The notes under the pieces were generated by a model, which saw only the letters and a program-made list of their open reading frames with translations, had not been told where the DNA came from and did no database searches. Made by a program: the position numbers and the translations under genes. This document shows positions 1-5,991 of a stretch of DNA of 34,825 nucleotides, piece after piece; positions within the stretch are counted from its first letter, which is position 1, and each line of letters starts with the position of its first letter. Source of the stretch: a virus; the IMG/VR virus record IMGVR_UViG_3300022188_000030, positions 1-34,825 of that record. One strand, 5' to 3'.

Positions 1-27
1 CCCCTATGGAGCAAGTTGATTAAACCC

Positions 28-62
28 CCGCAATCATTGAAGTTCACAAAATGCGGTTTTTT
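28..62 (+). terminator. possible weak terminator of the preceding gene
   Basis: CCGCA at 28-32 is complementary to TGCGG at 52-56, which is followed at once by six T (57-62). The loop is long (19 nt) and the stem only 5 bp, so this is a weak call. It lies just after a TAA at 21-23 that could end an upstream gene cut by the window edge, and just before the SD site of the first complete gene. Confidence 0.25.
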
Positions 63-79
63 GCGAAAAGGAGAGAAGA

Positions 80-364
80 ATGGCAACCAAAGGCAAGGAA
101 GAAAGAAATCAGATAAGGGTCTTATGTGCAGATTGTGGGAGTTATTATTTTTGGGACGTACTGTTTAATTTTAAAAACTACAGTAGCGCCGTCAATCAGA
201 CCCCACGAGAAGCCAATAAGCGTTGCCCGAAATGCGGCGGCCAGGATGTGGCAGAGCACGCGCACCATTCCGGTGGGATGTTCAATTGTGAGATCAACTA
301 TAATTTAAGGCCTCCGAGGTACATGTCTGGCAAGGGGTCTCTTTTTGAACCGACACAAGTTTAG
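80..364 (+). CDS. small zinc-ribbon protein, unknown function
   Basis: This 94-residue protein has two CxxC knuckles: C16-A-D-C19 near the N-terminus and C49-P-K-C52-GG in the middle. A His-rich stretch (EHAHHSGG) and a further Cys70 follow. The paired knuckles about 30 residues apart are the signature of a zinc ribbon, so it probably binds one zinc ion and may contact nucleic acid or protein. The start is supported by AAGGAGAG about 8 nt upstream of the ATG. I do not recognise a named family. It is the first of five small Cys-rich proteins in this half of the window. It could be a regulator or a structural zinc protein; function is unknown. Confidence 0.7.
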   Translation: MATKGKEERNQIRVLCADCGSYYFWDVLFNFKNYSSAVNQTPREANKRCPKCGGQDVAEHAHHSGGMFNCEINYNLRPPRYMSGKGSLFEPTQV

Positions 365-479
365 TCAGCATAGAGCAATAGTGGGGGTTTTTGTTTGGAG
401 GTGATGGTTGTGGCTGGTTAGACCAACATCGGCGTGAACCCTACCATCAACCTGCGAGGCCAATGAGGCCTTGAAGCCT

Positions 480-743
480 ATGAAAAGTCTGCGAGACTAT
501 GAAGAGCATGCGAACAAAATTAACGAAAGTGGAGGCAAGATGGAACAGGGGAAACCAGTTAGCAAATACGGCCTTTGGATAGACCCGGAAGAAATTAAGA
601 AGCACTCAAAGATTGTGGTATGGGAACAGATGCTTACTGGGGATGGAACAATTGGTCCATGGACTCCGCTTCTTACAATTCCTCTTGATACGGAATTTTT
701 AAAAAAGATCACCCTAACTGGGACGTATATTTCTTTAGAGTAG
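480..743 (+). CDS. hypothetical protein, 87 residues
   Basis: A small soluble protein without recognisable domain. The ATG at 480 has GAGG 10 nt upstream. An in-frame TTG at 471 could extend it by three codons. A second in-frame ATG at 540 is preceded by GGAGG at close spacing, so a 67-residue form starting MEQGKPVSKYG is also possible and may be the real one. The stop lies only 6 nt before the first tRNA gene. Nothing in the sequence indicates a function; no helix-turn-helix is obvious, so I do not call it the small terminase subunit despite its place upstream of terminase. Confidence 0.5.
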   Translation: MKSLRDYEEHANKINESGGKMEQGKPVSKYGLWIDPEEIKKHSKIVVWEQMLTGDGTIGPWTPLLTIPLDTEFLKKITLTGTYISLE

Positions 744-749
744 GATCGT

Positions 750-824
750 CGCGGGTTGGCCAAGTGGTAAGGCGCCAGGCCCATAACCTGGAGATCGGGG
801 GTTCGAATCCCCCACCCGCCTCCA
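750..824 (+). tRNA. tRNA with CAT anticodon (Met or Ile2 type), atypical
   Basis: A full cloverleaf can be drawn. Acceptor strand 750-756 pairs with 814-820, the D stem is GCC/GGC (759-761/771-773), the anticodon stem CCAGG/CCTGG (775-779/787-791) carries loop CCCATAA, and the T arm is GGGGG-TTCGAAT-CCCCC. CCA is encoded (822-824). The anticodon is CAT at 782-784. Two oddities: the 1-72 pair is a C/C mismatch, a feature reminiscent of initiator tRNA, yet the anticodon stem lacks the three G-C pairs of initiators. Position 33 is C rather than the near-universal T. It could be elongator Met, lysidine-modified Ile2, or a decaying gene. Confidence 0.8.
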
Positions 825-827
825 TGG

Positions 828-903
828 GCCAGTGTAGCTCAGTTGGCAGAGCGGCTGTTTTGTAATCAGCTTGTCGGGGGTTCGATTCCTCCTGCTGGCC
901 CCA
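828..903 (+). tRNA. tRNA-Thr (TGT)
   Basis: A 76-nt cloverleaf. Acceptor strand GCCAGTG (828-834) pairs with TGCTGGC (893-899) with two wobble pairs. The D arm is GCTC-AGTTGGCA-GAGC. The anticodon stem GCTGT/TCAGC carries loop TTTGTAA, giving anticodon TGT (Thr, ACA codons). The T arm is GGGGG-TTCGATT-CCTCC. The discriminator is C and CCA is encoded at 901-903. It resembles bacterial tRNA-Thr(TGT) in the anticodon arm. It lies 3 nt after the CAT tRNA, so both are probably processed from one transcript. The 71-bp direct repeat begins at its last two bases. Confidence 0.9.
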
Positions 904-972
904 AAAATAGAGCAACAAATGATAATCGTAATTGATACCCGGGAGCAGCTACCGTATAGATTCAAAACGGAA
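902..972 (+). repeat. 71-bp direct repeat, copy 1
   Basis: Bases 902-972 are identical to 1424-1494 (constant offset 522; bases 901/1423 and 973/1495 differ). The repeat holds 17 nt of non-coding sequence starting at the 3' end of tRNA-Thr, followed by the first 18 codons of an ERCC4-type nuclease gene. Each copy is joined to different downstream sequence. Confidence 0.95.
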
Positions 973-1041
973 AGTGAGCCAGGGACATTGCAGACCTGCG
1001 ATTACAGCACCAGGGGCGCTGAGGACCTGGTTGCGGTTGAG
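919..1041 (+). pseudogene. truncated ERCC4-type nuclease, copy 1
   Basis: The ATG at 919 opens a frame reading MIIVIDTREQLPYRF, the first strand and D-x-R-E active-site motif of ERCC4/XPF-type nuclease domains. It continues to CDYS and LVAVE, the next conserved block of short phage members of this family. Family members then continue with an E-R-K motif and a long helical part. Here similarity stops after E at 1041 and the frame runs into unrelated sequence that joins in frame with the next gene. No SD precedes the ATG. It is therefore a 5' fragment of a nuclease, probably non-functional, and would make a chimera ending at 1347 if translated. An ATG at 871 lies inside the tRNA and is not used. 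Confidence 0.6.
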
Positions 1042-1092
1042 CCTGTTAACGAAGAAGGAAAAGGCTACGGCTTAAATAAAGGAAGGAACAAT

Positions 1093-1347
1093 ATGACAGA
1101 ACCATGGATATGCCCAAGATGCGGCACCGTTAATGCCCCTATTGCGTATCATTGCACCTGCCGATTAAAAGACGCTGAACAGCCGTCGTTAAAAGTACGG
1201 TGGGTTGAGGTGTACAGTGAAGACCGTGATACGCCAACGGCTATAATCCCAGGATATCCGGAATGTTGTCCATCGCATTTCAAACTTCAACAACTCGTAT
1301 GTAAAAAATGGGAAGATGTTAGAATCGCGGATTGTTCGGAGTTGTGA
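1093..1347 (+). CDS. small Cys-rich protein with RanBP2-like zinc finger
   Basis: This 84-residue protein starts at an ATG with GGAAGG 7 nt upstream. Residues 5-23 read W-x-C-P-x-C-x3-N-x6-C-x-C (W5, C7, C10, N14, C21, C23), close to the RanBP2-type zinc finger or half of a double zinc ribbon, with one residue fewer than usual between the last two Cys. Further Cys (ECCP, VCKK, DCSE) lie in the C-terminal half. The frame is open back to the nuclease fragment at 919, but the good SD favours an independent gene. Function unknown; nucleic-acid or protein binding would be a guess from the fold. Confidence 0.5.
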   Translation: MTEPWICPRCGTVNAPIAYHCTCRLKDAEQPSLKVRWVEVYSEDRDTPTAIIPGYPECCPSHFKLQQLVCKKWEDVRIADCSEL

Positions 1348-1371
1348 GAAAATTAACGGGAGAAGGCTGTC

Positions 1372-1422
1372 ATGGTGGAACAGAAAAAGCCCGGTGCCGA
1401 TCACGCCTATGGGTTGACGTAG
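1372..1422 (+). other. 16-codon open frame between repeat copies
   Basis: ATG at 1372 follows GGGAGAAGG and encodes a 16-residue peptide ending in TAG one base before repeat copy 2. It may be a remnant of a gene cut by the rearrangement rather than a real peptide. Confidence 0.2.
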
Positions 1423-1423
1423 A

Positions 1424-1494
1424 CAAAAATAGAGCAACAAATGATAATCGTAATTGATACCCGGGAGCAGCTACCGTATAGATTCAAAACGGAA
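1424..1494 (+). repeat. 71-bp direct repeat, copy 2
   Basis: Exact second copy of 902-972. Here the nuclease start leaves the repeat at base 1495 and runs into sequence that closes the frame after five more codons. Confidence 0.95.
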
Positions 1495-1512
1495 GCCGGT
1501 GTTCTTTGCTGA
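1441..1512 (+). pseudogene. truncated ERCC4-type nuclease, copy 2
   Basis: The same MIIVIDTREQLPYRFKTE start as at 919, but after 18 codons it meets AGVLC and a TGA at 1510-1512. The next frame over (about 1500-1570) reads FFAENRGAWWTIDGKPAIEV and then CA-stop, which looks like the C-terminal end of a different protein. This is a splice of two broken genes, not a working nuclease. Confidence 0.55.
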
Positions 1513-1599
1513 AAATCGGGGTGCATGGTGGACGATTGACGGAAAGCCTGCTATTGAAGTTTGCGCGTGAAATGAAAAATAGGGTTGAGGCTATTGGAG

Positions 1600-3462
1600 A
1601 TGACTAAGCAAGCGTATGACATTAAAAAATACCGCAATGGTGGAGAGGGGTTCATTCAATGGGTTGAAGAAAACGTGCGCTTTTCTATCGCACCACACGG
1701 CAGTGACGTAAAAGTTTGGTTGCCCGTGTCTGAATTCCCAGACAGTTATAAAGAGCTGTGGAAGCATCAACAGGAGCATTTAATTATTCCTGGGCTTGAA
1801 GTGGTTAACGGTGAGTTCAAGTATAGATTAATCATAATGATGTGGCCTCGCGGTGAAGGAAAATCAGTGCTTGCAAAGTTGATAACGCTTTGGAAATTTT
1901 TCTGCTTCCCGGAGTCAAGCTTGATCCTTGGCGCGAACAGCTTGGGCCAATCGAGATTCCACCATTTTGATGAGATGATTAAAACAATTTCGAATAGCCC
2001 AAGGCTTTTAATGCGAATTGGTGCAAACAACCTGAAGCAGAAACAAATAGAGCTTAGAGAAAAAAACGGAAAGGTTGTTTCTTTTATAAGGCCGGTGTCG
2101 TCATTTAGCGGAATTTACAGCGGGTGTTCAGGCTATGTATTCAACGAATTCCATCAGGCTTCTAATTTCAAATTCTTTACTGAAATTGACAGCTCAATGC
2201 GGGGGGTCAAGAATGGATTAGGGGTTATTGATACAACCGTTGCGCCGAAACATCATATCTTGTATCGACTATACCAAACCTGGTTGAAAGGCACTGACCC
2301 GTATTTGTTTTATTCATACCGGACCATCTCAGGCAAGGCCTCGGAGCTGTGGAATCCCGCGATAGATCAAAAATACCTGGATTCACAAAAAGAACGCCTC
2401 CCTTTTGGTGAATATGAAAGATTTTTTATCAATTCCTGGTCCGCCGGAGCCGAAAGAGTATTCACGGACGACATAATCGAGGCGAGCAACTTCATTGGGA
2501 TCGACAAGCAGGTGAACGTTCACCATGCGCTCATGGAAATCATTGAATCCAAGAACAAGCTGATCCGGCATGAGCAGAAGATTATTCGGCGCAACGCTGA
2601 CCCCGAGCTGGACGAAGTGAAGAACCCTGAGATTGTTTCGCAGCTTGAGTCACAGCACGCGGGACGTTTCGAGGAGATGGATCGTAGGTTATGGGCGGTA
2701 TCGGATGTGTATGAGTTGAGGGATAAGATGTCCGGGAAACCGGCGATGGCTACGGCTGACGACCTGAATAAGTTGAGCGAGGCGTATGATACTGACTGGG
2801 CGATCTTGGCGGGGATGGATAGGGCCGACCCCATGAAAACGCGAACGGCGGCTAAGACAATTGTGGTGGCGGTGGCCAAAGGACTAATGGGGAGCAGAAC
2901 AAACCCATTCCCAGTGGATGAAGCTGAAGCGCCACGGTATCTATATTGTCTGCTGCATCTTGCAAACATTGAAGACCATTCTGTTGAAGCGGTGCAGGAC
3001 ACTTTGATTGCTATCAAAACTGAGTTTGACGGGATTGACTCGTTCGGGACTGAAAGGTGGGGGGCGGTGGACCTTGTGAATTGGTGTGATGACAGTAAGA
3101 TTTCCGCCCATATCTATTACCCGACGTACTCACGGCAACGTACCATGTTCACGGAACTGTTTTTAGCATACAAGAACGGGCGGTTTAAAACGCCGCCTGT
3201 ATGGGTTAGGGGAAACAAAGAGGATGATATCCTGAAAGAAGAGGTTGGGGTGTTTGACCACAATCCGGCTGCTACCCAGGGGAAGTTCGGGAGCCCCGAG
3301 AAACGGGAGAAGTACGGCAGGCAGGACGATTGCATGTTTGCGCTCGGGAGTGCCATATACGGTGGGTTGAGTTTGGGGGTGGAAACGTTCAGGAAGCGGA
3401 AGGGCATGAAAAGCTTCGGGTTTTTTTATGGCGCCGGAGCATTAGAGGGGGATTACAGGTAG
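1600..3462 (+). CDS. terL: terminase large subunit (DNA-packaging ATPase-nuclease)
   Basis: This is the packaging motor that cuts concatemeric phage DNA and pumps it through the portal. The 620-residue length is usual for large terminases. The N-terminal ATPase has a Walker A motif WPRGEGKS (residues 82-89) and a Walker B-like strand GYVFNEF with catalytic Glu183; the usual Asp before it is Asn182. The C-terminal RNase H-like nuclease shows ILAGMDRAD (Asp407), an acidic strand AVDLVNWCDD (about 490-500) and DDCMFALG (about 574-581). ATG 1600 is preferred because GAGG lies 9 nt upstream; a TTG at 1585 would add five codons. It stands before the portal gene as in most siphophages. No small terminase subunit is recognisable upstream. 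Confidence 0.9.
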   Translation: MTKQAYDIKKYRNGGEGFIQWVEENVRFSIAPHGSDVKVWLPVSEFPDSYKELWKHQQEHLIIPGLEVVNGEFKYRLIIMMWPRGEGKSVLAKLITLWKFFCFPESSLILGANSLGQSRFHHFDEMIKTISNSPRLLMRIGANNLKQKQIELREKNGKVVSFIRPVSSFSGIYSGCSGYVFNEFHQASNFKFFTEIDSSMRGVKNGLGVIDTTVAPKHHILYRLYQTWLKGTDPYLFYSYRTISGKASELWNPAIDQKYLDSQKERLPFGEYERFFINSWSAGAERVFTDDIIEASNFIGIDKQVNVHHALMEIIESKNKLIRHEQKIIRRNADPELDEVKNPEIVSQLESQHAGRFEEMDRRLWAVSDVYELRDKMSGKPAMATADDLNKLSEAYDTDWAILAGMDRADPMKTRTAAKTIVVAVAKGLMGSRTNPFPVDEAEAPRYLYCLLHLANIEDHSVEAVQDTLIAIKTEFDGIDSFGTERWGAVDLVNWCDDSKISAHIYYPTYSRQRTMFTELFLAYKNGRFKTPPVWVRGNKEDDILKEEVGVFDHNPAATQGKFGSPEKREKYGRQDDCMFALGSAIYGGLSLGVETFRKRKGMKSFGFFYGAGALEGDYR

Positions 3463-3490
3463 TTCAATCGAGAAGTCGAAAGGAAAAATC

Positions 3491-3805
3491 ATGCAAGATT
3501 CTTGGGAAGAACGGATATGGAAAGAACAGGTATGTGCTCTAGCGACCTTCAACCTTGAAAAAGCGCGAGGGATTGTTCACACCTCGAAGTATGAGGAGCA
3601 CATGAGACGGATACAGTTGTACTATGACTCTAAATGGGAGGATGAGCTAGGCCGCACGAGCCAAACCACGCACGAAGCTGCCATAAGCCTTAAAAAGGCT
3701 ATTGGATACGATGTTTTCATATCTTGGGTGATGCGGAAAACGAGAAATATCATGGAAACGTTAACCGATTTTGCAAATAGATGGAGGGCATCATGCAGAA
3801 AGTAA
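3491..3805 (+). CDS. hypothetical protein between terminase and portal
   Basis: A 104-residue, charged, Trp-containing protein predicted to be largely helical. The ATG follows GAAAGGAAAAATC, an acceptable SD. It starts 28 nt after the terminase stop, so it is probably co-transcribed with it. I recognise no domain and no zinc or helix-turn-helix motif. Position suggests a packaging or early morphogenesis accessory, but that is only context. Confidence 0.55.
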   Translation: MQDSWEERIWKEQVCALATFNLEKARGIVHTSKYEEHMRRIQLYYDSKWEDELGRTSQTTHEAAISLKKAIGYDVFISWVMRKTRNIMETLTDFANRWRASCRK

Positions 3806-3858
3806 TAATTTCGACTGAAGAGGCAGCCAAAAGCGAGCTGAAAAAAACGCTTGAGTAA
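3793..3858 (+). CDS. possible 21-residue peptide
   Basis: ATG 3793 overlaps the end of the preceding gene and has TGGAGGG 5 nt upstream. It encodes a 21-residue Lys/Glu-rich helix-like peptide (MQKVIISTEEAAKSELKKTL...). The SD and gene-overlap style match neighbouring genes, but it is too short to judge coding potential by eye. Confidence 0.3.
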   Translation: MQKVIISTEEAAKSELKKTLE

Positions 3859-3885
3859 AGAACAGGGTGCCAAAAAGGCATTGGC

Positions 3886-3906
3886 GTAGCCGATCTTCTT
3901 GGCTAC
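3886..3906 (+). other. hairpin upstream of the Com-like gene promoter
   Basis: GTAGCC (3886-3891) and GGCTAC (3901-3906) form a perfect 6-bp stem around a 9-nt loop. A smaller stem TGCC-AAAAA-GGCA lies at 3868-3880. No T run follows directly, so it is not a standard intrinsic terminator. It may mark the end of the terminase transcript. Confidence 0.35.
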
Positions 3907-3930
3907 ACAATCAATGTTTAAAAAAAAAAC

Positions 3931-3959
3931 TTGACAACGCAATTAATACGTGTTAATTT
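3931..3959 (+). promoter_or_regulatory. sigma70-type promoter for the Com-like gene
   Basis: A perfect -35 TTGACA (3931-3936) is followed after 17 bp by TAATTT (3954-3959). This is a weak -10 (3 of 6), helped by an extended -10 TG at 3951-3952. An A10 tract lies just upstream (3921-3930), resembling an UP element. Transcription would begin around 3966, only a few bases before the ATG at 3968, so the message would be leaderless or nearly so. Confidence 0.5.
3941..3958. promoter_or_regulatory. candidate operator palindrome inside the promoter
   Basis: Bases 3941-3958 read AATTAATACGTGTTAATT, an 18-bp inverted repeat with one mismatched pair, covering the spacer and most of the -10. Its place would let a bound dimer block RNA polymerase. 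No repressor gene is present in the window. Confidence 0.35.
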
Positions 3960-3967
3960 GACTCAAC

Positions 3968-4144
3968 ATGGTCGCAAAAACGCAATCCTATGATGATTAT
4001 ATCAGGGAAAACGCCAGTAAAAAAAAGAGGATTCAGTGCGAAAGATGCGACGGGTTGCTTTTTTTCGCAACCGCCTCATTCGGAAAAGAAAAACACGGGA
4101 TAACTATAAAATGTAAGAAATGCGGGTATAGGAACAATCTATAG
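3968..4144 (+). CDS. Com-like zinc-ribbon protein
   Basis: A 58-residue basic protein with two CxxC knuckles, C24-E-R-C27 and C49-K-K-C52-G, separated by 21 residues and a DGLLFF-type strand. This pattern matches the Com family of small phage zinc proteins; Mu Com binds mRNA and activates translation of the DNA-modification gene mom. No mom-like gene is visible here, so the target is unknown. The gene sits alone between its own promoter (3931-3959) and a strong terminator (4198-4252), so it may be expressed independently of the late operon. No SD lies between the predicted transcription start and the ATG. A nucleic-acid-binding role is inferred from the family. Confidence 0.65.
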   Translation: MVAKTQSYDDYIRENASKKKRIQCERCDGLLFFATASFGKEKHGITIKCKKCGYRNNL

Positions 4145-4197
4145 GTAGTTTGAGCGCTTCAAGCGCCGCATAAAACCTTCCACTAAGCGAGCTTTTC

Positions 4198-4252
4198 AAA
4201 AGCCTGGATGAGAAACAGCCCCCTCCTTCTGTTTCTTGTTCAGGCTTTTTTT
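4198..4252 (+). terminator. strong intrinsic terminator just before portal
   Basis: AAAAGCCTG-GATG-AGAAACAG (4198-4218) pairs with CTGTTTCT-TGTT-CAGGCTTT (4229-4248); the central GATG/TGTT pairs through A-T and G-T, giving a stem of about 20 bp. The 10-nt loop is CCCCCTCCTT. A run of seven T (4246-4252) follows. It ends only 11 nt before the portal start codon. The loop sequence is complementary to a Shine-Dalgarno sequence. It would stop transcripts from the 3931 promoter. Confidence 0.65.
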
Positions 4253-4263
4253 ATGGGTAATAA

Positions 4264-5991
4264 ATGGCAACAACAGAACCAGGGATAATTAAGTTCGAAG
4301 ATATCCCAGACGAATACCTGAAGGCCATGATGAATGAGTTCCCAGGCGTGAGCATGAGCGCCCCGTGGCAGTATGACGTGAGTCCCGGAACCACCCGTGG
4401 AATGGATGCGGATGGATTTTCAGTAACCCCTTCTTCAGATAAAGATGATGATTCTCTTACAAGAGAAGTCCTACAAGAACAATGCTGGTTGAAATTTCAG
4501 CGAACCCCCCAGGTCAATACTGCCATCAGAGGTTTGGGCGGGCGCATGGCTGGCTATGGGTTTGAAACAAGCTCTGATATCCCAGAAATACAAGAGGCGA
4601 TTGAAGAGGTAGAACTTGACCATCGCAATCGTCTTTACAATTACTGGCCGAAGTACGTTGTGCGCTCTTTAATAGAGGGTGAGCTGAGACTTTGCGCCAC
4701 GGTCCATGATGACGGGTTCATTGAGATTGATTTCATCGACCCGGCTTGTATTAGATCAAGCGGTGGTGAAGATAGCGGGATAATTTATCACCCGAATAAG
4801 ACCACGATGCCATTGATTTACTGTATCAAGGATGATGATAAGCATATCGATGAGCAAATTCCTTCCATATTCATTGCTCGATATCCTGAGTTGCTGGCTG
4901 TTGCCAAGAAACAACGAGGGTATTCCGCTGAAGCACTAAAGGGTAGCCGAAGGGCCAAGTTCAAGAAGATAGGTGGCTTCAAGCGGTTTATCATCGAGTG
5001 GGACAAGTCTTATATCACAAAGCGGAACATCGGCCACGTCCGGACCATCCTTGAATGGCTGAATTACTGGGAAAATCTCAAGAAATACGAAATTGACCAC
5101 AAAAAATCAGCAGGGGCTTATGTGTACGCGTTCCAGTTCACGGATATCCGGTCATGGATTGAATGGTTGCGTATGTCCGATTCCGACAGGGCCAAAACCG
5201 GGATTGCTGCTGCGAAAACCCCTGGTGGGTCCCTGGTTCTGGGGCCAAATATGGAAGTCAAGGTGCTTAACCCGAACCTCCCGAACATATCTGACTCCGA
5301 TACGGATATTTTACAGCAGGTTACCGGCGGTTTGAATGAACCGGAAGACGTTTCAACGGGCCAGTCCAAGGGAACGTTCGCTTCAGTGAAGTCCAGCCGT
5401 GGCCCCATGAGTGACCGGATAAGTGATGAAGTTAATTATTTTGAAAAGTTCCTCCGACACGACTTTTGGAGCGGAGTATTCTTTTTGAAAAGTGCCGTAA
5501 GCGATTTCCCTGATACGTTTAAGATTGAAAAAGCAGTTTCATTTAAGGATCAGGAACCTGTATTTAAGAAAAAAGATGTGAAACCGGAAGAATTGATCGA
5601 GATTACGTTCCCGACCAGCGAGGTGGATGATGCTGAGTCCAGGGCCAGGGCATTCTTTGGGTCGAAACACGCTTCTATGCATGACACAGCAGGCGTTCCC
5701 CTAGAAACGCTCGTGAAAAAAATGGGCCTCGGGAATTTCAGGAAACTGAGGCTCCAGTACGAGACGGAAAAGAAGACATACCCAGAATTACCTCTGAATA
5801 TGGACGCTGAAAGCATGCAGGAAAAACTACAAGCTGAACCAGCACGGGATAAGCCAGGCGAACCGAAGAAAAATGGCTCAGGCGGAGGAACCCGAAATAA
5901 TCAAGGGCGCGGCGGCACGCCCACGGAAGACCAAGAAAAAGAAGGGAAAGGAAAAAAGGAGACCAAGCGTGGAAAAGATAGTGCTGCATAG
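4264..5991 (+). CDS. portal protein
   Basis: The portal forms the dodecameric ring at one capsid vertex through which terminase pumps DNA and to which the connector binds. The 575-residue protein follows terminase and precedes the protease. It has the usual portal layout: an N-terminal alpha/beta region, a central part with GGLNEPEDVSTGQSKGT (about residues 355-372) followed by a long helix-rich stretch ending near FLRHDFWSGVF, and a C-terminal tail (about 530-575) that is Gly/Lys-rich and probably disordered. No SD lies upstream of the ATG; the terminator T run is immediately before it. Its 3' end overlaps the protease gene by 23 nt. Assignment rests on order and overall similarity, not on a catalytic motif. 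Confidence 0.85.
   Translation: MATTEPGIIKFEDIPDEYLKAMMNEFPGVSMSAPWQYDVSPGTTRGMDADGFSVTPSSDKDDDSLTREVLQEQCWLKFQRTPQVNTAIRGLGGRMAGYGFETSSDIPEIQEAIEEVELDHRNRLYNYWPKYVVRSLIEGELRLCATVHDDGFIEIDFIDPACIRSSGGEDSGIIYHPNKTTMPLIYCIKDDDKHIDEQIPSIFIARYPELLAVAKKQRGYSAEALKGSRRAKFKKIGGFKRFIIEWDKSYITKRNIGHVRTILEWLNYWENLKKYEIDHKKSAGAYVYAFQFTDIRSWIEWLRMSDSDRAKTGIAAAKTPGGSLVLGPNMEVKVLNPNLPNISDSDTDILQQVTGGLNEPEDVSTGQSKGTFASVKSSRGPMSDRISDEVNYFEKFLRHDFWSGVFFLKSAVSDFPDTFKIEKAVSFKDQEPVFKKKDVKPEELIEITFPTSEVDDAESRARAFFGSKHASMHDTAGVPLETLVKKMGLGNFRKLRLQYETEKKTYPELPLNMDAESMQEKLQAEPARDKPGEPKKNGSGGGTRNNQGRGGTPTEDQEKEGKGKKETKRGKDSAA

Noticed and set aside
1-23. Possible C-terminal end of an upstream gene (PMEQVD-stop)
   Set aside because: Only six codons are in the window; no support beyond an open frame to the edge.
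871-918. Upstream start for the ERCC4-like fragment
   Set aside because: The ATG lies within the T and acceptor arms of tRNA-Thr and has no SD; the conserved protein begins at 919.
2520-3017. 165-codon frame on the - strand
   Set aside because: Opposite the terminase nuclease domain; composition is that of an antisense shadow and it has no SD or domain.
5873-5968. Upstream start for the protease gene
   Set aside because: It adds a Lys/Arg-rich stretch encoded inside the portal gene without SD, while GTG 5969 has AAGGAG at good spacing.
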